Of a stretch of DNA of 64,000 bases, positions 37,583 to 49,122 are shown piece by piece; position 1 is the stretch's first letter, and each line of letters starts with the position of its first letter. Made by a program: the position numbers and the translations under genes. Under the pieces are notes generated by a model. That model was given only the letters and a program-made list of their open reading frames with translations, searched no databases and was not told the origin of the DNA. Source of the DNA: Actinomucor elegans (Eukaryota; Mucoromycota; Mucoromycetes; Mucorales; Mucoraceae); NCBI GenBank assembly GCA_026027325.1, contig JAMSLZ010000006.1, forward strand, positions 1,426,001-1,490,000, given 5' to 3'.

Positions 37583-37655
37583 TCAGAGATCCTAGTCAAA
37601 TGTCGCAGCTGATTAGTCAACGATGCTCTAAATTGGTCTATGCCTCTATTATTAT
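37583..37655 (+). repeat. Dispersed repeat copy
   Basis: Contains AGATCCTAGTCAAATGTCGC, AGCTGATTAGTCAACGATG and CTCTAAATTGGTCTATGCC, then CTCTATTA; follows family order. Confidence 0.6.
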
Positions 37656-38488
37656 GCAACTTCAAGAATGTAGATAGTAAATATGATCGAAATAAAATAA
37701 ATGAGTATCTATTTGTTCAGTCTATAAACATTGACTCTTTGAAAGAATTGAGCTTACATAGTATATAGAGATGCTATACATAGAAACGAACAGGTTTTCT
37801 CCAATAAGTAGGTAGTGATGATACTGTATAGAAACCAGTACATAACATTGCGAACGTATGTATTTCTGGTAATACTGACTGTTCGTTATATGATTCATTA
37901 TCGCACTTTAATATCTGTCTTTTTACTAACTATATCACTAGAACAAAACCTCATTGTATCATCTATGTCATATAGTAAAGATATTTTGATTATATCGTCG
38001 AAAGTCAGATATCTATCGCGGCTTACTGTGAGGAACGTGAATCTTGGCATTTGATTGGTTAACTTTCCAGATCCAAGAAGTCTACAACAAAGGCAAAGGA
38101 TCTGAGTATAAGTTGCACTTGTTGGTTGAACATTCACTTTTCTATTTGGTTATGTACGAAGCCTATGACTAAATAGGCCATTAAACGTTTGTATCCTGCC
38201 TTTATGCCTATATCTTTCTGATATTGCTCTCAGATACAACATACACTTTTGGTAGCGAGAAATGCCAAACTGTTTGACTGTTTTTTTTTCTCGCGTAAAA
38301 ACGCGGAATTTAAAGAATGAGAACTTTTTTTTTTTTTTTTTTTTTTTTTTTCCTTGACCTGACTGGTGTATTCTTCTTTACTTCTATCATTTTCAACATT
38401 TTTACAGCAAATTATTATACCCTGCTTTTGTTTTTCCCTTCTTTTCTCTATTGGGATAATAAAAAAGACAATAAATATCAGCGAAACA

Positions 38489-40560
38489 ATGGACTTTAGG
38501 ATATCAGAATACGATTCTGCTATTGCAATGCCTCGTGATGATGATGTATCGTCTATTCTCGCACCAACTGCAACACTTTTGAAGGCTTTAGAAGAATTTT
38601 CAGATGACGAGGACGAGTGTCAATACAAGAAAGAAGAAAAAGAAGTAAATACAGTAAAATGCGAATTCAGTTTTCAATCAGAGGAACAAGATTTGGAGTC
38701 AAAGAAGTCAACTTTTTTCGTAAGTTATGAATTGTTATTCATCTAATCGTCCACTGAATCGAAATTCTATAGTCACCTATTAGAAATCATGCACAGTAAG
38801 CCTTGTAATACTTTTATGAACATGAACTTTAGCTAATTTTCGGATAAAAAAGTCCTAGTATTACAAGGCGTAAGCTCGACGCATCCCCTAGTTCTATGTC
38901 AGTGCCAGTAAATGGCAAATTCAACCGTCTACAATCCTCTGTAAACCCAAAATCACCTCCGTTTGGCTTATTTACACCAACAGCTAGTATAAGATCTTTA
39001 CCAAATGATTTCCAGTTATCATTGTCTTCAGGTCAGTACTATAGTTGATTGTATTACACATGTAGAGATACTTACCCCTTATGATATTTTAGATACATTA
39101 AAAGGATCAAATGAAGGTGGGAGTCTTGAGCAAAGCGTATCTTCCTTGAATGTTGCATTAGATGAATTAACAAAGGTAAAAAAGGGCATATTTCAACTGA
39201 ACAAGATACCTTACTTTTACTGCTAGGAAAATACGGCATCTCCACCACGGAAGCGAAAAACTGAGTTTATAGAAGAGCATCATTTATCTCGACGAGCTCA
39301 AGAACAGCCTTCACCTCGGCGAGCACAAGAACAGCCTTCACCTCGGCGAGCACAAGAACATCATTCGCCTCAAAGAATACAAGAGCAGCCCTCGCCCCAA
39401 CGACCGCAGCTCAGTGATACCCATCAAAACAAGAATAATCCACCAAAAATAAAATCTGATACTTTTGCTGTACCTGTGTCTGCAGCAAGACCACACAATG
39501 GAAATGGTATTTCTTCCAACTTTAGAGATCCTCTAACACCAGATCCTCCACGGGAGCAAGATACAATAAGTGTAAGATAAAGTTCAATACACTACAAACC
39601 TAAACTAATCGTTCGTTAGATCAATAATCATGATTATACTGTATTGAAAGAAGTGGGTAGAGGAAGTTCTGGCAAAGTATTTCAAGTGATGTCACATAGT
39701 TATAAACAAATTTATGCGCTTAAATGGATCGAAGTCAAAAGGCCGGAAGAAAGACAAAGCATCATGAACGAGATCCAGTTACTAAGATCGCTTGACGCTG
39801 AAGATAATACAATTTGTTTATTTGATTATTTCACAACTCCATCCGTCATCTATATGGTGATGGAATTTGGTGAAATAGATCTCGCACAACTCATCCAAAA
39901 GCAGACGAAAAAGAAATGGGATGTCAATTTTGTTCGATATTACTGGAATCAAGTATGTATTACTCAATCAAAATTATGACAGATAATAACGATGAATTCA
40001 GATGTTACACTCTGTCAATGCCATTCATAAAAAAGGGATTGTGCACTCAGATTTAAAGCCGGCAAATTTTGTACTAGTCAAAGGATGGTTAAAACTCATC
40101 GATTTTGGTATAGCTAAAAGGATTGGTGATGATACTACCAATATTCACCGCGGTTTTCAGGTAAATGGAAAACGAATAAGCTGCCCAATATCTCATATTA
40201 TGTTATTAGGTTGGTACAATTAACTATATGGCTCCAGAAGCATTACGCGATGTTAATGAAGGTAGAGATGGTGCTGAATCACTGATAAAACTGGGCAGAC
40301 CAAGCGACGTTTGGTCCTTGGGTTGTATATTGTATCAAATGGTATATGGAAAAACACCGTTTTACCATCTACCATTAGCCCAGAAAGTAATAAGTATTCC
40401 TAATCCTGAATATATGATCCCTTTCCCGCCCACTACCTCCAATGATGATGTGGAGGTGCCGTCTGCCCTTTTGACCATATTAAAAACTTGCCTTGACCGC
40501 AATCCCTTACTGCGTCCACCACTTAACGAGCTCATGTCTAATCCATTTGTAAATAACTAA
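38489..40560 (+). CDS. MPS1: Dual-specificity spindle-checkpoint kinase Mps1/TTK
   Basis: Kinetochore kinase that starts the spindle assembly checkpoint and acts in spindle-pole duplication. Eight exons: 38489-38719, 38773-38795 (23 nt), 38868-39031, 39093-39175, 39227-39571, 39620-39952, 40002-40160 and 40210-40560, coding 562 aa. The N-terminal 280 residues are disordered and include about four tandem 9-residue units (SPRRAQEQP type, 27-bp repeats at about 39285-39415). The kinase domain (about 288-560) has the Gly loop GRGSSGKV (295-302), Lys317 and the catalytic loop HSDLKPANF (Asp410), where HSD in place of HRD is typical of the TTK family, DFG (427-429) and [16 protein letters not shown] at 40673-40678. 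It lies convergent with the SDR gene, 143 bp away. Confidence 0.94.
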
Positions 40561-40703
40561 ATATCCTCACTACTACTACTATTACTACTACTACTAACTC
40601 TGAACAAAACCTAATGACAATAATCTGTATATTCCCTTCTCGTTTGTGCCCATACAATAGTAAATAAAAAGCATACGTCTGTTATCGTTAACCTGTTTAT
40701 TAA

Positions 40704-41908
40704 TTAGTTGTCCTTTTTGATAGGGCGCTCAATCTTCATGGCCTTATAATCACCATTAAAACGAAGACCAATCTTCATGATTTCAGTAAATACGTTCCAA
40801 TCCAAAACCTTGGTCATGAAGATTTTCATCACAACAGTAATAGGTCCTTGATCAGAGACAACAATTTTTCCAGCGTTACGACAGATGGTATCAGCAATGA
40901 CGGAAGGAGGAGAAGAAAGCTTTTGAGCAGAAGTAAGAGCAGACATCTTACCAGCGTTGCTGTAAAAGTTGGAATCGATAGGCGAAGGATGCTATAATAA
41001 TAAAACAGTAGAAGCATGAGAAACAATGGATTTGTATAAGCTATGAATAGTAAACTTACGATAACTAAAACATCAATCTTAGCTTCGGCCAACTCGGCAG
41101 CAAGAGAAGCAGCAAAGGTAGTTAAAAAAATCTTGGTAGAGGCTACATACAAGAGCAGCATTAATAACTCTTTTTTTTTTCTTTTTCACTTCTTAAAAAG
41201 CGTGTTTACCATATAAAGCGGACATGGGATTAGGAATAAAGGCTGCACTGGAGGAAGTGTAAGTGATCAAACCACGAAGACCCTTATTCAACATATTATC
41301 AGCAAAGTAATGAGTTAAAGTCAAGCCAGAAGTGACATTGGTATGATAATTGGCCATTTCACGCTTAAGAGACACATCAGCAAAACCACCAGTAGTAATG
41401 AAACCAGCATTGTTACACAGAATTTGAATGTCGATATCTTCGGTAGCCTTCTTGACAGCAGCTAAATAGGTTTCGCCACTAGCTTCCGAGAGATCACAGC
41501 CAACGAAACGGAATTCAATATTAGGGAACTCGCTGACAATAGTTTCCTTGAATTTGGCCAAAATAGCATCATCAAGAGCAACAATAACGACGTTTAAGCC
41601 TTGAGAAGCAAGTTTACGTACAATAGCGGCACCAATGCCAGAAGAACCGCCTGTAACTAAAGCCCTAAACAAATAGATTTGAGGTTTATATAGGGCGTTT
41701 ACGCGTTTGTCTGCCCATACTTACCACTTGGCATTATATTTCTCTTTCAAATTTTGCTCAGGACAGCCGTAAGCACCATATGCAACTAAGAGAAGGTAAG
41801 GAACAATAGTTGCTACGCCAACCCAGTAAAAAACTAAAAAGAAAAAGAAGTGTCAGATATGTGTAGTATTGAGTAGACTGAAAACTTACATGAAGTGAAA
41901 AAGAACAT
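40704..41908 (-). CDS. Short-chain dehydrogenase, 3-ketoacyl-CoA reductase-like, ER type
   Basis: Probable NADPH-dependent reductase of the very-long-chain fatty-acid elongation cycle, related to HSD17B12/Ifa38. Five exons: 41890-41908, 41725-41833, 41210-41664, 41060-41142 and 40704-40991, coding 317 aa. An N-terminal hydrophobic anchor (about 5-30) precedes the Rossmann fold with TGGSSGIG (47-54), a CNNAG motif, catalytic Ser180-182 (TSSSAAF) and Tyr194-x3-Lys198. The Tyr-Lys motif is created across the exon 3/4 junction, which supports the splice choice. The last four residues are Lys-Lys-Asp-Asn, a KKXX ER-retrieval signal. Another SDR substrate (for example 3-ketosphinganine) cannot be excluded. 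Confidence 0.82.
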
Positions 41909-42604
41909 TATCGTTACGAGATGAGGGAACAAGAAGAAAAAAAAAAAAACCTTTCTCGCTACTTGAAGTATAATAGCTGAGACTTAAAAACTTTCAGGTT
42001 CCTTGAACTACCATCCGTTTAAAGAAATAATCCAGTAACCTATATGGCTTGTTCAAAAAGATGCCTTGTAATATGCCAGCTTTGCAAATGTAGATATACA
42101 TGGAGCTAATGGAGTGTATCAGGATTAGTTTGAAGGTTTTTTTTTTTGGGTCGATTGCATACTAAACACATAGTTATACCATAAATAGGAAAAGGCTGCC
42201 CATAGCACCGCGAGCAGATCCGAATCGATTTTGTACTTTCTGTTCGTAGCATATTAGTTACATATATACATTAGGGCTCTTGATTTTGTCACCTGTGCTT
42301 CATTGATTAATTTGTTTACTGGGGGAAACCATTTGTTTCTACTAAACTTTGCTGTCCTTGTTTAGTTTTATATACAAGAGAATATTCCCATGCCCTTGAA
42401 CAAGGAGAAAATATTTGCTCCACTAAATGCAAAAACTCATTCTGCGTTTAAATGATTGAGTAAGCACAACATTTGAACGGAATCTATCAAGAGATCTACT
42501 CATCATTAGATCAAACATATGCATGAACTTGTATGTATTTGTACTGTCATTTAATAATGTATATATAGTCCACTGATTATACATCAATTAAATAGCAACT
42601 TCAT

Positions 42605-42675
42605 TAGATGCAACAATTCATTCTGAGCACGGATTATTCATCCGATGAGACATGTAACCGAGATCGACCAAGATC
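42605..42675 (-). repeat. Dispersed repeat copy (well preserved)
   Basis: The minus strand reads GGTCGATCTCGGTTACATG, CTCATCGGATGAATAATCC, GTGCTCAGAATGAATTGTTG, CATCTAATG. Nearly the same variant as the copy at 43630. Confidence 0.7.
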
Positions 42676-43629
42676 TATCAATCTATAGTCTCACCTAACA
42701 TGAAATAATGCATGCACTAAAACCTTCCTATTTTTCAGCAATTGTGTGAACCGATATGGGGATAGCCATTGATCAAGAGATCTCGGTTCGCTTCATACCA
42801 GATTTAAAACACCCAATAATTCGACCTTTATCAAACTCACAGTACTCGAGGTTGGCAGTATGATGGACTTGGGCTTTCTTAGAGGGTTTGGTTGTAATAT
42901 TTGATAAAGGTATGATTGTTTATATATCAAGTATAGAAATAGAAGAGACTTATTGTATCTGAATGTATTAATCATCAGCCAGAAGCATCAAGTACAAGAA
43001 CATCCGTCTCTTCAACTGATGTAAAACGATATTTTCAAATAAATGTGATAATTGATAATTGGAACCTACATGATAGATCTGGTATGATACCTTTTTTTTT
43101 TTTTTTTTTTTTGCCAATGGTGACAATATATCAGAACGATTCCAATGATACCAAGATGGATCTTTGATTAAACTCAAAACCACGAAAAAATTAGATTGGA
43201 AAGTGAATGCCAAAAGTTTTTTGCAAATTTTACGTTTTACTATACAAACAATCACTCTTATTGTGTAGCTTGTTGTTGTCGATTTTACTTCTGGAAGACA
43301 GATTAGGCTCAACAGAGCTCATACTTGATAAAGTGACTTAGCATCTCTACGATCGGATTCGTTTGTTGTTGGATAATCATATTTCTTTTCCAGGTCATAT
43401 CAAAATTGAAATAAAATGATGCTGATTTCTGGAAGCTCAGTGTCAGCCCAAGTATTTTTGCTAATGGATATGAAGAAATTCATTGTGTATTACTCGCAAT
43501 TTTAAATGCGCAAGTACTACAATTACTATTTGGCTAGTGTGTCGAGAGTATATTATTGTTTCAAGTACATGTGCAATGATTTAGTGCAGACATTACTTTA
43601 TGTAAACTGGGACTATAGATACATGGATT

Positions 43630-43695
43630 TCTTGACCAATCTCGGTTAAATATCTCACCGGATGAACAATCCGTGCTCAGAACGAACTGCTACAT
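43630..43695 (+). repeat. Dispersed repeat copy (well preserved)
   Basis: Contains TTGACCAATCTCGGTTAAAT, CTCACCGGATGAACAATCC and GTGCTCAGAACGAACTGC. Confidence 0.7.
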
Positions 43696-44033
43696 ACGGT
43701 AAAGCATGAATAGAGCTACAATTCTATTAATACTTCGTTCAAGAGCCCTACATACTTACTATATATTAACAAATTTATTATTAATTCTTCAATGTAAAGA
43801 TAAGGTTATGTATAAAAAGTGAAAAAAAAGACACGTACGGAGTGGAACAAGAATATTAAAGGAATATGTAAAATAGAAAGAGAGAAGGTAATGGGTTTTG
43901 TTAAAAAGTGTTTCTAAAAAGAATATGTATATAACAGAAGGGGGCGTTTTTTTTTGGGTGTTCCTTTTGTACAAGTGGTAATAAAACAATATGAAAATCT
44001 AAATGGGGTTTGGCTATCTAACAAAAAACTGAA

Positions 44034-46253
44034 TTATATGCCAGATCTTGGCCTTTTACCAGTAGCACTTTTACCTTCTGGAGAGGGTTGTGGTGGTATG
44101 CTATTGGGAGTCTCTACTGGAGAGTCTGCTTGCGTAACTTTTTTTTTGATTGACTCCCAAATATCAATGTTTTCATTGATATAATCAACTGTGAATTGCA
44201 TGCCTACACACGCAATAAGTACACTGTCGACAATGCATGTCTTTGAAACTTACATGGTACAACTTGAGAAATAGAACTGAATAGCTTGAGCGCGACAAAG
44301 CGTTTAAAACTCAATTGAAAGTCTTCTAGTGAAATTTTGCCTCTTTGATTAATAGGCAATACGGTAATGCCCAGCTCTTGTTCAAGATCACCTTGTTCAA
44401 AGAATTCCTCGGCAAGGATTTTGGCCCATTGTTTAGCAGATTCAAAAGGTCGCGCCTAATATTAAATTAGATTGAATAGTACATAAGCTGATGCAAAACT
44501 TACGCAATTGCTGATATCTGCACATTTAATGAGGGCACCACATAATAAGATCTTTTCTCTTTCACAAGCTGCTTTGTCATCGAAATTGATGCTGTTTTCC
44601 TTTAATCGTTTAGCCTGATCTTGTATTTTTTGTACATATTCGTCATGCATGCCCATGTCCGTGGCTAAAATGCTATTTACCACAATTTTTCTAAAAGCTA
44701 TAGGAAAATAGGTTAGATTGTAATAATATGGTAAAATAAATAATAATAAAAAAACCTACTAGCATATTCTGGGTAAGACCGAAGATCAGTCAATTGACTA
44801 AAACAGTGCTCTTTGAGCAAATGAAAGAATGACATGGCATGGAAGCTTTCCAATACGGATCTATCATTGTATAGTATAGCTAGGGGAGTTGAGGTAGTGA
44901 TCTATGGATTTGTTAATACACTGGTTAAGCATTATATAACTAAATCATTTACCATAAAGTTATTATTTACACCAGGATGGCCTACATCATGACCTATGCT
45001 TGCCATCAATAGAGCAAAAATGTCCAATGGCTGAAACAAGGCTTTTATCTGTGGATGGATTTGTGACTGGCTGATTTCTATGGGTCTCATAGGTTCTAAA
45101 GCGCCTAATGTACACAAGAAGTAATAGTTTGCTTGCATTACATCTACAGCGTGTCTAAAATTATGATATGGATTTGTACTATGATACGAATTGCAAATGT
45201 CAAAGATAAAGTGGTACAAATCACCTGGATTTAGTAATTTCATTAGTTTATGTGTTAAGTCTTTTTTGTACTACTTACCACTGGGAACACGGAGTGGCTT
45301 AAGTTCATCATAGGCCAATAGTACTTGATCCAAGATCATGTACACTACTTGAATCAAGTCTTTATTATCCAAGTCAAGTGGAACAAAATTCCAACTACAT
45401 ATTTGAGTTTTAAGAAATTCTTTGCGGTCACTAATAAGGGTATTTAAGTAACACATATCACTAGATACTATTGAAACTCACTTCAACATTGATGACATAG
45501 ATGATCTTCTTACACTAGGCTTTGGGGTATAGTAATCTGCAACTAGCTTCGATAACCAATGTTCTTGATAAAATACACCTTTAAGACGTCCTTTAAACTT
45601 TTCCCAAATCTGGCCTCTATTCTCTGTTTTGCACATCTCGTTCACATTATCCACCGTATGTCGTGTCTTATCCATGCGATATCGGGTGACATTCTGCAAA
45701 TCAATCAGTGCCAAGAACCTTCTAGTTTATATGCACTTACCAAAAATAGTGTCTTTACAACGTCCTGTGAAAGAGGTTTAAGTACAAAATCAGCAGCGCC
45801 TTCCTGTAAGCACTTGACCATAAATGTAGGAGAATCTTGAAAAGAACACACTAAGAACCCTGATGAGCATCAAGATTATATCAACCCGATAAGACACCTA
45901 CCAATAGGAACTACATTTGCAATAATCCCTTCATTTAAAAGTCCAACTACACTTAATAAAAGATCTGGGCAGTCATCGGGACACTTCATACGACACGACT
46001 CGGCATCAATCAATAACAAAGTCGACGTCGTTTGCTTCTTTTGTCGTACTTTAAGCTCTGCAATAATATCTGCTTTTCTCGATTCAACTATCACTATCTA
46101 TACTATTAGTGGCTATCATTTTAAATTATTCACAGGACGCATACCCTTCGAAAATTCACTATAGAGTAATGTCAATGTTGAATCAAGTTCTTGTTCCTTT
46201 TCTCGGTCGTAAAACACAACTACGGAGCAGTTGTTTGGACTCAGTCTCTTCAT
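44034..46253 (-). CDS. Receiver-domain cyclic-nucleotide phosphodiesterase (RegA-like, class I PDE)
   Basis: Predicted cAMP phosphodiesterase with an N-terminal response-regulator domain. Ten exons: 46145-46253, 45902-46093, 45741-45859, 45482-45693, 45279-45460, 44953-45224, 44760-44901, 44504-44697, 44254-44455 and 44034-44203, about 597 aa. The receiver (about 8-150) shows strands VVVFYD, TLLLIDAE (candidate phospho-Asp66), GFLVCSF (Ser106) and GAADFVLKP (Lys128). The PDE domain has YHNFRHAVD (His292, His296), GHDVGHPG (His350, Asp351), LATDMGMH and CADISN, the full metal-site set. The Ser/Pro-rich tail is probably disordered. The exon 4/5 junction is uncertain: the frame-restoring intron would be only 21 nt. 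This architecture is that of Dictyostelium RegA, where a phosphorelay controls cAMP breakdown. Confidence 0.85.
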
Positions 46254-47629
46254 TCTGTCTTTGTTTCAAAATGCTTTGGTTTTTACTCAATTTAAATCGC
46301 TTTATAATCGAAACCAATAAGTTTGTTTTAAGCTTTCTAGTCATTCTATTATTATTATTATTATTATTATTTTTTTTACCTTTAAAGGAACAGACGCACA
46401 AAAGGTATCGTATATGAAATAGAAGGTGAGAACCGAAAGAAAGAAAAAAGGAAATATATAAAAAATAGCCTGCCCGCCTTTTTCATGGCCACGCGATAAT
46501 AATAAGCCAATCATCGGCTTTGATTGGTTACTGGGACATCTGTCAAGACATCCCACTTTTTAACTTGTGTCTGGGATTTCATTTGCCTTTTTGCGCGTGG
46601 CCTTCCGAAAAACATGGACAATCATCATTCAGAAAGTAGAAACTGGTAATCCAAATATCCCGTATCGGAGACTGAAAATGGTCTCTATGGTTACCACGCC
46701 ACCTTATCACTGATTTAAGTAACTTGACATATATATCACAAAAAAACGCACAGATTGCATATGACATCCATATCATCCCTTGTGCAAGCTAAAAGTGAAT
46801 TTATCCTTTATTTAGATCGTACGCTTCTGGAATCCTCTTCTTTCTGTTGCATATATGGTTTTTTGACTATATAAGAAATAGTTTGTTACAATGAAGCTTA
46901 GCTATAATTGTATTAGTAATGAGGGATATGTCTATTAAAGCAATTTCCCCAAGAAGGTATTATGCAATATATATGGTTAAAAAATATTGATTATTGAACA
47001 AATTATAAGAGATGTCTACACATTGACATGGCTATTTATTATGCAAGCATTACAAAGACACTTTCGGAACCTTCCATTTAAGCATATATAGATTATTATG
47101 CCTTTTTATTTCGCATAGAAAAAACTTATGGATCTCAGATGCATTTCAGCTAGATTGAACTCCAAGTTACTGAAAATCTTGAAAATAGATTATCTAAAGT
47201 TCCATTGTTGATTTGAATACAAAGATAGTCAGAACCCATGCGGTTAAAAGTGCTTCATATGCCTTGATCGATTAATTTCATGACAAGAGAATGTCGAAAG
47301 CTCTAGATGCTTTGTAAGTATATGTGAAGATACTAAACTGCGGTTCCTTCTTTCCCATACATGACTTGGAAAACATGCATACTTAAAAAAAGGAATTGAT
47401 TCTCTTGTGAACCTTGGCCTGACGGTACACAGCTAAAGATTGAGGATGTGGGATACTTCTGCCTTTTTCTTGCTTTGCTAGAGCTTCGGATTGAGGTCAT
47501 ACAGAAAACCTAATTGGAAAATACTCGGCATTTATGTTACTTCATACAGATATCTTTAGGTCATGAATACAAATATTTAAGAAAGTTAGACAATCTCTAG
47601 TACAATATCAACGACGAACATCAAGGCTC

Positions 47630-47704
47630 ATGGCCAATAAACTTTTTAGCTTTTTCCAGGATAAAAAAGCTCCTCTCGCATCTCAACCAGTGCAGTTTAA
47701 TTAA
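47630..47704 (+). CDS. Candidate 24-aa microprotein (doubtful)
   Basis: ATG at 47630 opens a short ORF beginning MANKLFSFFQDKK and ending QPVQFN, with a G after the ATG and an A-rich 5' flank. Composition is amphipathic and protein-like, but this is far too short to judge from sequence alone. It could also be a first exon. Confidence 0.2.
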   Translation: MANKLFSFFQDKKAPLASQPVQFN

Positions 47705-49049
47705 TATAAATTATTTATACGTTAATTTCTGAATACAGAGGTTTAACATAGTAATGTAGTGTATTATATATTGTCATTTTTCCCAATAGTTCATGTTCTT
47801 GATTCGTTCAAAAATATTACTGTTGATAATTATGTCAAGGAAAATTATACATTGCAGCTGCTGCTCGAATGGGTTTTCTTCATTTATCGCATATTCAGGG
47901 AACCTCATCATATAAGGTTGAAAATCATAGCTCTCTCCCTGGGGAATTACTCATATAGACTGAAAACAATAGGTGGCTCCTGTTTAACCTAGTACTATCA
48001 GTCATTTTAAGTTACTTCACTTATCTTGATGTATCAAATACAACAAAATACCAATATGTTTATGTAAATATATATAATAGAATTGTAATATATGTTATGT
48101 CTATAAAACATGTTTAATAGTATCAAACACTGATGCAAAGTCGCCGCCTCTATCACCATTCTTAAAATTCATTGTCTGTTGGTTATTTGAAATCACCTTC
48201 CTCCTGAGATCCGCTCACAATGTGAAAAAAATAGGCTTGAACACCGATCACCTTTAAGTGGTAAGAAAAATTAGATACGTTGAACATACTCTAATGAAAA
48301 TTGTATAGAATTCAATTGTGTATTGGGTGGCATAAAGTACATTCAATGTAGCATCTAATCAAGGGTATATTCTTGATAGAGTTCAATATTTTTGGTATAC
48401 TCGTATATGCATAGCCCCCTCTGCTTAGCAGTCGCGTCTTAAGCAGCATTTTTATCTCAAATCAAATATTAAAATCATACTGGGGATGATATATGCGTTC
48501 CCAAGGATGTTCCCTTATGATACTATCCGAAATGATCAACCAAACTCGGTTTAGTGCCACTTCTAAAGACTAATACATTTTTGAAACGATCTTCTGTACC
48601 TGTTAAAACCATTATCTAAGAAATGTACAATGAGTTTTTATACTTTAGAATTGGTAGTAAATTACATGATGCATTTCATAGCTATAATTCTAATGATCCC
48701 TCAGCCAATTCAGTTTTGATGTCGTGTTTGATGGCTGATTGATATATACTTGTTCGAAATAAAATGCTCTAAGTATTAGAACATTAATTTAACTGATATA
48801 TATTGGGTACTAGTAATTAGCTATATATTTCATATATATACATTCTAAATCTATCTACGGATCCCTAATCTGATTCCTATTTAAGTATTGAATCTGATTA
48901 TTATTATTCATTATAAACAAAACGCTTTGTTTATTGGGACATTTGTTTGAGAGAAATATTATTAATGTATTTCTCGTCAATGATTAAATGTAAATTACAT
49001 GCATCTCATATATATATATATACATGATTAGATGAATAAATTTATAGAT

Positions 49050-49122
49050 TTCTCGACTAATCCGGATCAAATGTCGCATCTGACAAGTAACCCATATTCA
49101 AAACAAGTTATTGTATCTATTG
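49050..49122 (+). repeat. Dispersed repeat copy
   Basis: Contains CGACTAATCCGGATCAAATG, TCGCATCTGACAAGTAACCC and ATATTCAAAACAAGTTATTG, then TATCTATTG; order matches the family. Confidence 0.6.

Larger units (their letters stand above)
36288..38488. other. 2.2-kb intergenic region dense in dispersed repeats
   Basis: No coding exon supportable. At least two, possibly four, repeat-family segments lie between 37190 and 37655. A long T run at 38335-38351 sits just upstream of MPS1 on its coding strand. Confidence 0.5.
41909..44033. other. 2.1-kb intergenic region with repeat copies
   Basis: No gene supported. It contains dispersed-repeat copies at 42605-42675 (minus) and 43630-43695 (plus), which are close relatives of each other, and a T run at 43092-43112. 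Confidence 0.5.

Noticed and set aside
42968..43312. 114-codon minus-strand ORF MSLICLPEVKS...
   Set aside because: Contains a Lys run from a T tract, no recognisable domain and no splice partners; treated as chance.
46183..46401. ORF with Asn run overlapping the start of the phosphodiesterase
   Set aside because: Wrong frame: the phosphodiesterase exon in the next frame joins the receiver domain, whereas this one ends without a partner.
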